The notes beneath the pieces are model-generated. The model searched no databases, was not told where the DNA came from, and was given only the letters and a program-made list of their open reading frames with translations. The translations under genes were made by a program, and so were the position numbers. This document shows, one piece after another, positions 33,472 to 43,300 of a stretch of DNA of 64,000 nt (position 1 is its first letter; each line of letters starts with the position of its first letter). Source of the stretch: Psychromonas sp. 14N.309.X.WAT.B.A12 (GTDB lineage: Bacteria > Pseudomonadota > Gammaproteobacteria > Enterobacterales > Psychromonadaceae); assembly GCF_030397575.1 (NCBI RefSeq), contig NZ_JAPNXS010000002.1, positions 186,001 through 250,000 of the forward strand, written 5' to 3'.

Positions 33472-33867
33472 TTACTTTACCGCAGCCGCTAATTTAATAT
33501 GAACTGCCTGTAACAATTCATCACCTATCAATTGTGCAGTATGACCATGTTTTGTATCATCAAATATTTCATCATCCCCTAATCTGTCTTGCGCAATAAA
33601 TAGGTCTCCAGTAGAAAAGTCTCGATACTCCCCATTGCGTAAAGCGATTCTTAAAGTACCAGAACGAATAATAATCAGTGTCGGATCACCAGCAACATGC
33701 CATGAACTAAAATATTCAGGCTCACTGATACGGTATCGAAAATTAAGTACATCTTGCCTCTCGGTGATCATTAAGCCATTATAATCTTCAACTGAATACT
33801 CAACGTCTTTAAACACCGAAATAGAAGATTGCTCATTGGTTAAAACTGGCACTGTAATTTTATGCAT
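33472..33867 (-). CDS. Cupin-fold protein
   Basis: This 131-residue protein has a cupin-like beta-barrel pattern: FSSWHVAGDPTLIIIRSGTLRIALRNGEYRDFSTGDLFIAQD, then GHTAQLIG. The GD turn and the spaced histidines are cupin-like, but the usual two HxH-type metal motifs are incomplete, so metal binding is uncertain. A strong AGGAGG site lies upstream of the ATG. It is a single gene between nemA and yajR, with an unknown role. Confidence 0.65.
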   Translation of the reverse strand: MHKITVPVLTNEQSSISVFKDVEYSVEDYNGLMITERQDVLNFRYRISEPEYFSSWHVAGDPTLIIIRSGTLRIALRNGEYRDFSTGDLFIAQDRLGDDEIFDDTKHGHTAQLIGDELLQAVHIKLAAAVK

Positions 33868-34225
33868 ATAACCTCCTCTTACTAAAAATTTCTCTCCTCA
33901 ATTCTGGATAATAACGGCGCTTTTATATTTAAAATCATAACGCTTTATTAATTATCTTTATCTAGAACTAAGGTTAGTTAATAAAAGCCTTTTTCTACCA
34001 TCGCTAGCGATAGATTAATAGTTAAATTGGTGTTGATCATTTTGCTTCTTGTACATGACTCTACCTTCATTCGCTCTTTGCTTTAAAGTGATTTAACACG
34101 CAGTACTAATTCACCTATTACTTACAAGGTTGTTTACCTTGATGCGCGTGATAAAATAATTAATTCCTTCCCTGCGACTTATCACCCTACTTAGGGCTTC
34201 ACGACAAATTGAGTTTATATATTTT
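33868..34225. other. Divergent intergenic region, cupin / yajR
   Basis: About 360 AT-rich bases between divergent genes. The promoters of both should be here. I see no clear repeats, hairpins or extra ORFs. Confidence 0.5.
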
Positions 34226-35596
34226 ATGAGTGCTACTGGTTTAAATAGTATCGAAAAAAGAGCGGCTTTTTCATTAGCAACTGTTTTTGGTCTTCGCATG
34301 TTGGGTCTCTTTATGATCCTGCCCATCTTTGCAATTTATGGCGAGCAATTAATAGGCTATAGCCCAGTCTGGATTGGTATTGCGATCGGTGCTTATGGGT
34401 TAACTCAAGCTATGTTACAAATTCCCATGGGCATTTTATCGGATAAATTCGGTCGTAAGCCGATTATTCTCATTGGTCTGCTTATCTTTTTAATTGGTAG
34501 TATTGTTGCCGCTATGTCAGACACTATTTATGGCGTAGTATTTGGGCGAGCATTACAAGGGATGGGAGCTATTGCAAGCGCAATATTAGCCCTTGCAGCC
34601 GATTTAAGTCGTGAAGAGCAACGTCCAAAAGTGATGGCTACTATTGGTATGTTCATTGGTTTATCCTTTACCATTGCAATGGTTGTTGGACCTATTACTG
34701 CTGAAGCATTTGGGTTAAGCGGCCTCTTTTGGTTCATTGCAATACTCACGATTTTTGCCATGTTATTGATTCAATTCTATGTTCCAAACTCTATTAATAA
34801 AGCACCTCGTGGCGATAGTGTTGCCTTACCAAACCAGATTAAAAAATTATTAAGACATCCTCAATTATCTCGACTCAACTTTGGTGTCTTTACCTTACAT
34901 ATGGCAATGACAGCCTGCTTTATCACCTTGCCAAAACAGTTCGTAGCAAGTGGGTTGATGTTAGAAGATCATTGGCAACTTTACCTACCAACATTGATAG
35001 GCTCTTTTTTCTTAATGATCCCATTTATGATATTTGCAATTAAAAAACAAAAAGAGAAGCAAATGTTATCGGCATCAGTATTATTCCTGAGCTTATCCTT
35101 ATTCTTGCTATGGTACTTACCAAGCAGTTTCACTAGTTTAGTCATCATGGTTGTGATGTTCTTTACCGCATTTAACTACTTAGAAGCCACCATGCCTTCT
35201 CTGCTGTCTCGCATCGCGCCTGCTGGCGTGAAAGGCAGCGTAATGGGTATCTACTCGAGTAGTCAATTCCTAGGCGCATTCACCGGTGGTGTATTAGGTG
35301 GGGTTATTGCAGGTGAATTTGGTGAGCAAGCGATTTTCCTCGCAATGGCCATTGTTAGTGCGATTTGGTTTGTCGTTTCATTAACTATGAGAACACTTAA
35401 AAAGTCTAAAAACTTTAGTTTTGCAATTAATGTAAAAAATGAAAAAAAGGCAGGTGAAGTGGCAGAACAATTGATTAATATGCCAGGTGTTATTGAAGCG
35501 ACAATTGTATTTACAGAAGCGATTGCCTACTTGAAAATTGATGAGAAAGTTGTAAATATCGCGGATATTAAAGCCCTATTAAACCAACCTAAATAA
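34226..35596 (+). CDS. yajR: YajR-like MFS transporter with C-terminal YAM domain
   Basis: This 456-residue major facilitator protein has 12 helices, the motif A loop between helices 2 and 3 (GILSDKFGRKPII) and an extra C-terminal domain (about 388-456) with a ferredoxin-like beta-alpha-beta pattern (FSFAINVKNEKKAGEVAEQLINMPGVIEATIVF). That tail is the YAM domain that defines YajR. The exported substrate is unknown. A weak hairpin (35611-35641) follows the stop. Confidence 0.9.
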   Translation: MSATGLNSIEKRAAFSLATVFGLRMLGLFMILPIFAIYGEQLIGYSPVWIGIAIGAYGLTQAMLQIPMGILSDKFGRKPIILIGLLIFLIGSIVAAMSDTIYGVVFGRALQGMGAIASAILALAADLSREEQRPKVMATIGMFIGLSFTIAMVVGPITAEAFGLSGLFWFIAILTIFAMLLIQFYVPNSINKAPRGDSVALPNQIKKLLRHPQLSRLNFGVFTLHMAMTACFITLPKQFVASGLMLEDHWQLYLPTLIGSFFLMIPFMIFAIKKQKEKQMLSASVLFLSLSLFLLWYLPSSFTSLVIMVVMFFTAFNYLEATMPSLLSRIAPAGVKGSVMGIYSSSQFLGAFTGGVLGGVIAGEFGEQAIFLAMAIVSAIWFVVSLTMRTLKKSKNFSFAINVKNEKKAGEVAEQLINMPGVIEATIVFTEAIAYLKIDEKVVNIADIKALLNQPK

Positions 35597-35610
35597 CCCT
35601 TCAATATTAA

Positions 35611-35650
35611 TAGGTGTTATGCATTTAATGTACAACACCTATAGTATTTC
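35611..35650 (+). terminator. Weak terminator after yajR
   Basis: TAGGTGTT (35611-35618) pairs with AACACCTA (35634-35641) across a 15-base loop, followed by the T-rich TAGTATTTCTTTC. Confidence 0.5.
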
Positions 35651-35674
35651 TTTCATGAACTATCCCCTATTCAA

Positions 35675-35714
35675 CGAATAAACGAATAAACGAATAAACG
35701 AATAAACGAATAAA
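35675..35714. repeat. Minisatellite CGAATAAA x5
   Basis: Five perfect head-to-tail copies of the 8-base unit CGAATAAA lie in the noncoding gap between yajR and cyoE. This is a slippage-prone tract and a possible strain marker. Confidence 0.95.
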
Positions 35715-35861
35715 CACTATAGCTTTTCTCATTTTTAGAAATAACTTGTTAACAAAAAATTTAGTTATATTTAAATCTTTTTTAAATACCGCAGAAAACC
35801 AAATAAGCAATAAACCTATTTATAAATAGTCACTGATTATCACGATACAAAAGTAAGTTGA

Positions 35862-36079
35862 TACTAACTATATTAACTAAATAATCTAAGTTTTGCGTGG
35901 TAAAAATGACTTAGTTTAAGGCGTAATTTTAGCCTTCAAAATTAACTGCGTTAATAATCTATCGGAGAATTAACGAAAGAATATTAATTCTTTAATAGTT
36001 GCTCTATGTACGAAAGCGACAACGAAAAATAAGTTACTTTAACAAGTAAAACAACTTAGTTAACCAGTGTTATTAGTAC
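35862..36079. mobile_element. MITE-like palindromic element, copy 2
   Basis: The segment aligns end to end with the element at 24659-24870, sharing TAAAAATGACTTAGTTTAA, GCGTAA, AGCCTT, ATTAACT.C.TTAAT..TCTATC and AATTAACGAAA. Its ends are ATACTAAC and GTTATTAGTAC, more decayed than those of copy 1. It is noncoding and lies downstream of both yajR and cyoE. Confidence 0.5.
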
Positions 36080-36137
36080 AGCGTTGATGACCAATTAGCC
36101 GTTGCTTAACAACTTCTTACGAAACTTTTCGAAGACA

Positions 36138-36173
36138 AAAAAAAGCCTTGGGTATTCACCCAAGGCTTTTTAT
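36138..36173 (-). terminator. Intrinsic terminator of the cyo operon
   Basis: AAAAGCCTTGGGT (36141-36153), loop ATTC, ACCCAAGGCTTTT (36158-36170). On the minus strand it is followed by eight T residues. It lies 20 bp after the cyoE stop. Confidence 0.93.
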
Positions 36174-36192
36174 ATCTTATAGCGTGATTTGC

Positions 36193-37074
36193 TTAAAAGT
36201 TAATAACTTGCGGTGCAATGCTTTGGTAATCCAATGCCATTGCAATACTTAATGCGGTGATATTAACAATTGAGAATGCAAATACTCTACGTGCCCAACC
36301 GACGATGTCAACATCACGGCGATAACCACGTAGGGCCATTATCAACCACCAAAAACTTGTCGTACAAGCAACGGCCATAAAGGCTAAACCCGTAAAACCA
36401 GCAATCGGTAGTAACATGACAACTAATGCATATATTGCAATATAAATCACAATACGCTGCTTCGCTTTATCAATGCCATGCGATACCGGTAATACTGGAA
36501 TATTAGCAGCTTGATAGTCTTTAAAGCGGAAAATAGCAATGGCGTAAGAGTGAGGCATTTGCCACAAACTAAACATCACTAATAAGATCACCGCTCCCAT
36601 ATCAAACTGACCAGTTACTGCACAGTAACCAACAACAGGAGGCACTGCACCAGATAGACTACCAACAAAGGTGCCATATACTGATTTACGTTTCATATAT
36701 AAGCTGTAAACAACTACATAGATGAAGTAACCAAATAGACCAAATAATACTGCCACAGGAGTGGTATAAGCGATTAATAGACCAAAACCTATAATCCCTA
36801 ATACTACTCCGTGAGATAACGCACTGAATGCAGACATTTCGCCGGTGACAGTGACTCGTTTACGAGTACGTGCCATCACCACATCTATATCCCTATCAAT
36901 CACGTTATTGATTGCACAACCCGATGCTATGATCAGTGATAAACCAATTAACGTGGCACACATTAACCATAGGTCGACATCACCACGAGAAGCAAGTAGA
37001 AAACCACCTGCTCCACTGATGAAGTTACCCATGATAATGCCAGGTTTAGTTACACTTAGATAACGACGAAACAT
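36193..37074 (-). CDS. cyoE: Protoheme IX farnesyltransferase (heme O synthase)
   Basis: This 293-residue UbiA-type prenyltransferase has nine membrane helices. The first aspartate-rich prenyl-diphosphate site is in [21 protein letters not shown] (about residues 55-76) and the second in [19 protein letters not shown]. It adds farnesyl to heme b to give heme O for the bo3 oxidase encoded by cyoABCD just upstream, and is the last gene of that operon. Length fits E. coli CyoE. Confidence 0.95.
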   Translation of the reverse strand: MFRRYLSVTKPGIIMGNFISGAGGFLLASRGDVDLWLMCATLIGLSLIIASGCAINNVIDRDIDVVMARTRKRVTVTGEMSAFSALSHGVVLGIIGFGLLIAYTTPVAVLFGLFGYFIYVVVYSLYMKRKSVYGTFVGSLSGAVPPVVGYCAVTGQFDMGAVILLVMFSLWQMPHSYAIAIFRFKDYQAANIPVLPVSHGIDKAKQRIVIYIAIYALVVMLLPIAGFTGLAFMAVACTTSFWWLIMALRGYRRDVDIVGWARRVFAFSIVNITALSIAMALDYQSIAPQVINF

Positions 37075-37108
37075 CTCTAACCTCTTTCTTGAAAATGCAC
37101 TAGTTAAA

Positions 37109-37435
37109 CTAGTGCATCATCATTGCGTTTGATTCGTAAATAATCCAAACAGACAAACCTACTACCATGACAATAATGAGCGCACTGAATAGGAATGAGA
37201 AGGTATTTGCACGACCATCTTCGGTAACAAAATTTAGGTGTAAGAAGTATTTTAAGTGCACCCAGATTTGAATAATCGCTAATGTAACGATTGACCAAAT
37301 CGTAGTGGCTTTAGAAAAGTCACCACCCATTACCATATAAAATGGAATCGCAGTTAAAATAACCGATAGCACGAAGCCAATTAGGTAACTTTTAACTGTA
37401 CCGTGCGATTCATCATGATGTGTATCTTGACTCAT
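37109..37435 (-). CDS. cyoD: Cytochrome bo3 ubiquinol oxidase subunit IV
   Basis: This is a 108-residue subunit with three membrane helices after a polar start ([21 protein letters not shown]). I chose the ATG at 37433-37435, which overlaps the cyoC stop (TAATG) and matches the normal length. The longer frame would run back into cyoC. Subunit IV helps assemble the CuB centre of subunit I. Confidence 0.93.
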   Translation of the reverse strand: MSQDTHHDESHGTVKSYLIGFVLSVILTAIPFYMVMGGDFSKATTIWSIVTLAIIQIWVHLKYFLHLNFVTEDGRANTFSFLFSALIIVMVVGLSVWIIYESNAMMMH

Positions 37436-38070
37436 TACATTGCCCCCATTAAGTAAACAACGGTAAATACGCAAATCCAAACGATGTCTAGGAAGTGCCA
37501 GAATAAGCTTAGGCAGCTTAAACGTGTTACTGTCGCTTTACCTAAGCCACGACGAACCACTTCTATCATCATGATTGTCATCCAGATCAAACCAGCTGTT
37601 ACATGTAAACCGTGTAAACCAACTAATGCAAAGAATGAACTTAAGAAAGCACTATGTTGCGGGCCATGACCGTTAACGATCAAGTGATGGAATTCATAGA
37701 TTTCCATACCGATGAACACCGCACCTAAACAGAACGTAACTAACAACCACGCTAATGTTAATGCTTTCTTTTGGCCTTGCGCTGCAATCATTGCAAAACC
37801 AAAAGTGATACTACTCAATAATAATGCTGCTGTTTCCACAGCAACAAAATCTAGTTCAAAAATGTCTTTACCTGACACGCCACCTGCTGTGTTCATAAAC
37901 AACACAGCGTAAGTAGCAAAGAATGAGGCAAATAATAGACAATCCGTCATTAGGTATAACCAAAAACCAAATACGGTATCACCTGACGTGTCATGATGAT
38001 CGTGATGATCATCATGTGTTGATACAGCATCTACGTTAGTAGATGCTAAATCTGCTGAAAGTGTACTCAT
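37435..38070 (-). CDS. cyoC: Cytochrome bo3 ubiquinol oxidase subunit III
   Basis: This 211-residue cytochrome c oxidase subunit III family protein has five helices after a His/Asp-rich N-terminus ([15 protein letters not shown]). Motifs include [23 protein letters not shown] and [14 protein letters not shown]. It packs against subunit I and stabilises it. Its start overlaps the cyoB stop by 4 bp and its stop overlaps cyoD. Confidence 0.95.
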   Translation of the reverse strand: MSTLSADLASTNVDAVSTHDDHHDHHDTSGDTVFGFWLYLMTDCLLFASFFATYAVLFMNTAGGVSGKDIFELDFVAVETAALLLSSITFGFAMIAAQGQKKALTLAWLLVTFCLGAVFIGMEIYEFHHLIVNGHGPQHSAFLSSFFALVGLHGLHVTAGLIWMTIMMIEVVRRGLGKATVTRLSCLSLFWHFLDIVWICVFTVVYLMGAM

Positions 38071-40055
38071 GCTTTAACTCCTTCACGGCCACTTAAATTA
38101 AATGCTTGCTCAGTTTCGAGAATCTCATCAGGTTGTACGTAGTAATCAACATCGTTGCAGTAACAACGCTTAATAAATACTGCGATAGCACCAATTAGAC
38201 CTGCACCTGCTAACCACCAGATATGCCAAACCATTGCAAAACAGAAGATAGTTAATGCTGCACCCATTAGGACACCTGCAGAGGTATTCTTAGGCATATG
38301 AATCGGGCTGTAGCTAGACTTGGTAATGTAAGCTTGACCTTTTTCTTTCATATCTGTCCATGCATCAATATCATCAACGTGTGGAATAACAGCAAAGTTA
38401 TACGCTTGTGGTGGTGACGCAGTCGCCCACTCAAGTGTATGACCGTTCCATGGATCACCTGTTTCATCATCAAGTGCTTCACGGTCTCTAAAGCTCACGT
38501 ATAATTGAATCACTTGTGCAATGATACCGAACATAATAATGATCGCACCTACTGCTGCTAGGTATAGCCAGAAGTTCCATTCAGGCGTATTAGTATGATT
38601 TAGACGTCGAGTCATACCTAGGAAACCTAGTACGTATAACGGCATAAATGCAACGAAGAAACCAACGATCCAGCACCAGAAAGATACCTTACCCCACTTC
38701 TCATTAAGCTTGAAGCCCATTGCTTTAGGGAACCAGAAAGCAAAACCAGCTAGGTAACCAAATACTGCACCACCGATAATTGTGTTATGGAAGTGAGCAA
38801 TTAGGAATAAGCTGTTATGTAATACATAGTCAGCGCCAGGAATTGCTAATAGTACGCCTGTCATACCACCGATAGTAAAGGTCACCATGAAACCAAGTGT
38901 CCATAATACTGGTACTGTGATACGTAAACGTCCGCGGTAAATAGTGAATAACCAGTTAAATAGTTTCACACCAGTTGGAACCGCAATGATCATGGTCATT
39001 ACACCAAAGAAGGCATTTACATTAGCACTTGATCCCATCGTAAAGAAGTGATGTAACCAAACGACGAAGCCTAAAATAGAAATTGCACCACTCGCGTAAA
39101 TCATCGATTTGTAACCAAATAGACGTTTACCCGTAAATGTAGAAATAATTTCTGAGAATATACCAAATGCCGGTAAAACTAGAATGTATACTTCAGGATG
39201 ACCCCATGCCCAGAACAGGTTGATGTACATCATTGAATTACCACCAAGATCGTTGGTGAAGAAGTGGAAATCCATGTAACGGTCAAGTGTTAACATTGCC
39301 AATACAGCAGTTAAGATTGGGAATGAAGCTGCAATTAGAATGTTAGCCCAAGTACAAGTCCAAGTGAAAATAGGCATTTTCATTAGAGTCATACCAGGAG
39401 CACGCATTTTGAATACCGTTACTAGGAAGTTAACAGAAGTTAACAGTGTACCCAGTCCCGATATCTGCAAGGCCCAAATATAATAATCGACCCCCACCCC
39501 AGGGCTAAAGGTCAACTCCGATAACGGAGGATAAGCTACCCAACCAGTCTTAGCGAACTCACCAAATACAAGTGAAATATTCATTAAGATCGCGCCGCTG
39601 GCAGTTAACCAGAAACTTAGGTTGTTTAAGAAAGGAAATGCTACATCACGCGCACCGATCTGTAATGGCAAGATAATGTTCATTAGACCAACCATGAATG
39701 GCATTGCCATAAAGATGATCATAATGACACCATGTGCCGTAAAGATTTGGTCGTAATGTTCTGGTGGTAAGTAACCAGGAGAACCATTAGTAGCAAGTGC
39801 TAATTGTGAACGCATCAGAATTGCATCACTGAAACCACGGAATAACATGATTAATGCAAGAATGATGTACATGACACCTAGACGTTTGTGATCAACCGAA
39901 GTGATCCAGCCGTGCCATAGCACGCCCCATTTTTTATATTTTGTGATAAGCCCTAATAAAATAAGGCCCCCTAGTGCAATACCAATCATGGTCACCACAA
40001 GAATGGGATCATGTAGTGGAATTGCATCTAAAGTAATTTTGCCTAAAAACGACAT
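38067..40055 (-). CDS. cyoB: Cytochrome bo3 ubiquinol oxidase subunit I
   Basis: This 662-residue catalytic subunit carries the low-spin heme b and the heme o3/CuB centre. Seen are the first heme ligand region [19 protein letters not shown], the CuB/tyrosine cross-link region [17 protein letters not shown], the two CuB histidines in WLHHFFTMG and the late heme ligands in [12 protein letters not shown]. The K and D channel residues look present. It reduces oxygen to water with ubiquinol and pumps protons. Length equals the E. coli subunit within one residue. Confidence 0.97.
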   Translation of the reverse strand: MSFLGKITLDAIPLHDPILVVTMIGIALGGLILLGLITKYKKWGVLWHGWITSVDHKRLGVMYIILALIMLFRGFSDAILMRSQLALATNGSPGYLPPEHYDQIFTAHGVIMIIFMAMPFMVGLMNIILPLQIGARDVAFPFLNNLSFWLTASGAILMNISLVFGEFAKTGWVAYPPLSELTFSPGVGVDYYIWALQISGLGTLLTSVNFLVTVFKMRAPGMTLMKMPIFTWTCTWANILIAASFPILTAVLAMLTLDRYMDFHFFTNDLGGNSMMYINLFWAWGHPEVYILVLPAFGIFSEIISTFTGKRLFGYKSMIYASGAISILGFVVWLHHFFTMGSSANVNAFFGVMTMIIAVPTGVKLFNWLFTIYRGRLRITVPVLWTLGFMVTFTIGGMTGVLLAIPGADYVLHNSLFLIAHFHNTIIGGAVFGYLAGFAFWFPKAMGFKLNEKWGKVSFWCWIVGFFVAFMPLYVLGFLGMTRRLNHTNTPEWNFWLYLAAVGAIIIMFGIIAQVIQLYVSFRDREALDDETGDPWNGHTLEWATASPPQAYNFAVIPHVDDIDAWTDMKEKGQAYITKSSYSPIHMPKNTSAGVLMGAALTIFCFAMVWHIWWLAGAGLIGAIAVFIKRCYCNDVDYYVQPDEILETEQAFNLSGREGVKA

Positions 40056-40057
40056 GA

Positions 40058-41026
40058 TTATTCCTCGCCTTGGGTGTGAGATGAATGCGCTGAATGCTCA
40101 GAGTGCTCTGAGTGTCCTGAATGATCTGCATGTTCATCCATTTTATGATCCATGCCTTTCATTTCAGAAATGTCAGACTTACCAGACATATGCACCATGA
40201 ATTTCATGATGATTGTATGGAATAAGTTGTCTTCAACATTACCGTAATATGTTACAGGATGATTTTCAGTAGGTTCAGCTAACTGGTAATAAGCATCTTT
40301 AGTTAACGTATTACCCTGTGCTTTAACATTACTTACCCAATCATCAAAACCAGCTTGGGTAGGTGTTGCAATCGCGTTGAATTTCATTCCAGAGAAGCCT
40401 GCACCACTATAGTTCGCAGAAATACCTTTAAACGTACCAGGTTCATTAGCAATCAAATGCAATTTAGTTTGCATACCAGCCATTGAATAAATTTGGCTAC
40501 CTAGTTGTGGAATGAAGAAAGAATTCATCGTGCTTTCAGAAGTGATCTTAAACTCAACAGGCACATTAGTCGGGAATACCAATTCATTTACCGTAGCAAT
40601 GCCTTGCTCAGGATAAATAAATAACCATTTCCAGTTTAGTGACACCACTTCAACAGTGATATGTTCACCTTTACCTTCAAGGGGCTTATAAGGATCTAAA
40701 CGATGCGTAGACTCCCAAGTAATTACACCTAAAATAATAACAATTATGATAGGCACAGCCCAAACGACAGCTTCAATCTTGGTAGAGTGAGCCCATTTCG
40801 GTGCGTATATTTCGTGAGTTTGAGTGTCTCTATATTTCCATGCAAAATATAAAGTCATTACGATGACGGGAATAACAACGAGCAACATAAGAACAGTTGC
40901 TATGATGATTAGATTTTTCTCATCATAGCCAATCTGTCCTTTTGGATCGAGTACTCCGCCTTTACAGCCTGACAAAGTCAAGACTATGCTAGCTAAAGCT
41001 ATATTACAAAGGTTGCGAATTAACAA
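40058..41026 (-). CDS. cyoA: Cytochrome bo3 ubiquinol oxidase subunit II
   Basis: This 322-residue lipoprotein has lipobox LSGC (Cys21), two membrane helices (about 42-62 and 88-108) and a periplasmic cupredoxin domain without CuA ligands, as in quinol oxidases ([21 protein letters not shown]). The start appears to be TTG (41024-41026) with AGGA upstream, since no in-frame ATG fits. The C-terminus is unusual: a 30-residue His/Ser/Glu-rich tail ([19 protein letters not shown]) not found in E. coli CyoA. It heads cyoABCDE. Confidence 0.94.
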   Translation of the reverse strand: MLIRNLCNIALASIVLTLSGCKGGVLDPKGQIGYDEKNLIIIATVLMLLVVIPVIVMTLYFAWKYRDTQTHEIYAPKWAHSTKIEAVVWAVPIIIVIILGVITWESTHRLDPYKPLEGKGEHITVEVVSLNWKWLFIYPEQGIATVNELVFPTNVPVEFKITSESTMNSFFIPQLGSQIYSMAGMQTKLHLIANEPGTFKGISANYSGAGFSGMKFNAIATPTQAGFDDWVSNVKAQGNTLTKDAYYQLAEPTENHPVTYYGNVEDNLFHTIIMKFMVHMSGKSDISEMKGMDHKMDEHADHSGHSEHSEHSAHSSHTQGEE

Positions 41027-41342
41027 TGGACCATCCTACTAATACCAATCCGTGTAACTATCCATGAAAGTGACTAGTAAAAATAAGTGAAAAGGTTGAA
41101 TTTTTCACACACTTTTATTACCTACTTTGACACATATTAATTAAACGTATTGCTATAACCTAAAGTTAAAAGATGCTGTATTAACTAAACTAAGAAATAC
41201 AACAGTATAAGATTATTCTCAAATGGGTTTTCATCTCTGATAGAAAACATTAATGAAAACAATAAGAGAAAAGTAACTAAATCGACTAAATAAAAAACAA
41301 CCACAAAAAATAAAAAAACATTATTTGCAGCGACAATTTAAT
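41027..41342. other. Upstream region of the cyo operon
   Basis: About 315 AT-rich bases between cyoA and a possible small gene on the same strand. The cyo promoter should be here, but I find no convincing boxes or FNR/ArcA sites by eye. An ATACCAAT motif, like the end of the MITE-like element, occurs near 41041 without a partner. Confidence 0.4.
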
Positions 41343-41750
41343 CTATACCTGAGGCGGCGCACGACAGCCACGGGTATTAGTCACAATAAAGGTATGTGAT
41401 GCTTCACAAAAAATTATAGCAGCTTTTTGTAAAACAACAGCAGTTCGACGGATAGGAAAGAAGTATAAGATTAACCAACATAAGCCGACTATTAAGTGGT
41501 TAGACATTAGAGGGCTAGTGAAATAACCTAAAGCATTGACTAAAAAAGTTTCAGAAAATGCAACTTTCGCCATCAAACTACCTATTTCATTTTTTCCTTC
41601 GATAACACCCTGAAAAAGTACCATCGTATTCAAAAATAAAATAACCAATATTGAGAGTACGTTTCGTTCCATAAAAAAGTTTCGCGCACACGAAAAAAAT
41701 CTACAGATAATAGACAATAATTCCGTTTGCTGACAATACTGTAAACTCAA
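41343..41750 (-). CDS. Possible small membrane protein, unknown
   Basis: This open frame of up to 135 residues begins with a TTG that lacks a good ribosome site. Met27 (41672) is an alternative start. From there it has a hydrophobic helix (NVLSILVILFLNTMVLFQGV), a second near 75-95 (IVGLCWLILYFFPI) and a Cys/Pro-containing tail (RGCRAPPQV). I do not recognise the family. Length and hydrophobic pattern make it plausible as a gene, but it could be chance. Confidence 0.4.
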   Translation of the reverse strand: MSLQYCQQTELLSIICRFFSCARNFFMERNVLSILVILFLNTMVLFQGVIEGKNEIGSLMAKVAFSETFLVNALGYFTSPLMSNHLIVGLCWLILYFFPIRRTAVVLQKAAIIFCEASHTFIVTNTRGCRAPPQV

Positions 41751-42180
41751 AGGTATAACCTTATATGCTTTATGAACGAACTGGAAAGAAATGACTACTG
41801 TACTTTTACGTTATTTATTATGATTTAAGTCAAAAAAACAACTGTAGCCATTAAATTTTCGCAAGTATATCAAAGTCACCCTAGTCAACAAGTAGAAAAC
41901 AGCTTTAGTACAAAATTAATTGTTAAATATTGAGATCATAAGCTGACAACATATTGTTCAACAATTTGATTAACTATTTACTGGATAGTAACCAATATAA
42001 CCATTCTACGTATTTTCTCCCGTTAACAACTGATAAGTGTTAAAATTCATTGATTACTGTTAACTTTTCATAATAGTTGAATCATCTTACGTTTTAATCG
42101 TTTTTTATAACGTAGTTATGGCTATCATGATGCTCAAGAAAACAATTTAAACCAGTACATTTTAGAAGGCTACAACATAC
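41751..42180. other. Intergenic region upstream of ylqF
   Basis: About 430 AT-rich bases between divergent genes. No repeats, hairpins or promoter boxes that I can support, although the ylqF promoter must be here. Confidence 0.4.
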
Positions 42181-43122
42181 ATGAGTAAAGCAAATATCCA
42201 GTGGTTTCCAGGGCACATGCACAAAGCACACAAGCAAATTAAGGAAGTATTGCCACAGGTAGATATCATCATTGAAGTAGTAGATGCTCGCATTCCTTAC
42301 AGCAGTGAAAACCCATTAATTGGCGCTATTCGTGAAAAAACACCTTGTATTAAAGTGTTAAACAAAGCTGACCTTGCCGATCCTGCTATCACTCAGAAAT
42401 GGATTGAGTATTTGGAGCAAGATCAAGATATTAAAGCAATTGCTATTACAACCAGTAAACCTGAGCAAGTACATCAAATTACAAAGCTATGTGAGCAAAT
42501 GTTACCGCACCGCCTCGGCCAAGATAAACAGATTCGCGCAATGATCATGGGTATCCCAAATGTTGGGAAATCGACTATCATTAATATTCTCGCAGATAGA
42601 ATTATCGCTAAAACAGGTAATGAGCCAGCAGTAACTAAAAATCAACAACGTATTCGTTTACCAAGCGGTATTATGCTTTCTGATACACCAGGTTTTTTAT
42701 GGCCTAAGATTGAAAATGCAAATTCAGGCTATCGCTTAGCGGTAACAGGCGCAATTAAAGATACAGCAATAGAATATGAAGATATTGCTTACTACGCAGC
42801 AGAATACCTTATTGAGCATTACTTACCGCGTTTGCAACAACGTTACGAATTTGATGACGTTCCGCAGTCTGACCATGAACTAATGGAACTAATTGCCAAA
42901 CGTCGTGGAGCTTTACGTGCAGGTGGACACTTCGACATTTACAAAGTATCGACAATATTATTGAATGAGCTTCGTTCTGGCGCGCTAGGACCACTAAGTA
43001 TTGAAACGCCTGAAATGGCCGCAATAGAAAAAGTAGAAGTCGCTGAGTTGATGGCGTTACAAGTAGAAAATAAAATAGAAAAGAAAAAATCACGAAGACG
43101 TAAATACAACAAAAGGAAATAA
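42181..43122 (+). CDS. ylqF: Ribosome biogenesis GTPase YlqF/RbgA
   Basis: This 313-residue circularly permuted GTPase has its motifs in the order G4 (LNKADL, about residues 60-65), G1 (GIPNVGKST, about 123-131) and G3 (SDTPG, about 163-167), followed by a C-terminal helical domain. It begins IQWFPGHMHKAHKQI, the hallmark of the family. RbgA matures the large ribosomal subunit in Bacillus, and the gammaproteobacterial form is presumed similar. A Lys/Arg-rich tail (KKKSRRRKYNKRK) could bind rRNA. Confidence 0.92.
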   Translation: MSKANIQWFPGHMHKAHKQIKEVLPQVDIIIEVVDARIPYSSENPLIGAIREKTPCIKVLNKADLADPAITQKWIEYLEQDQDIKAIAITTSKPEQVHQITKLCEQMLPHRLGQDKQIRAMIMGIPNVGKSTIINILADRIIAKTGNEPAVTKNQQRIRLPSGIMLSDTPGFLWPKIENANSGYRLAVTGAIKDTAIEYEDIAYYAAEYLIEHYLPRLQQRYEFDDVPQSDHELMELIAKRRGALRAGGHFDIYKVSTILLNELRSGALGPLSIETPEMAAIEKVEVAELMALQVENKIEKKKSRRRKYNKRK

Positions 43123-43241
43123 CTCTTCTTCGAGTTGATAACTACCATTCAAAGATTATAGCACCACCGAATAGAAGCTATTTGTTATCCCTCATTACAA
43201 TAATTACTCTATTTCAATCTACACTTCTAACATTAAAGCAT

Positions 43242-43272
43242 AAAAAAACCCACTTCAATGAAGTGGGTTATT
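43242..43272 (-). terminator. Intrinsic terminator of the repeat lipoprotein gene
   Basis: AACCCACTTCA (43247-43257) and TGAAGTGGGTT (43259-43269) form a tight hairpin, followed on the minus strand by seven T residues. It may also end ylqF transcripts from the other side. Confidence 0.9.
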
Positions 43273-43300
43273 AGGTATTACTTAATAAAGAGCTAAAGAA

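Noticed and set aside
41030-41100. Third MITE-like copy starting at ATACCAAT near 41041
   Set aside because: Only the eight-base end matches. No interior similarity and no partner end were found.
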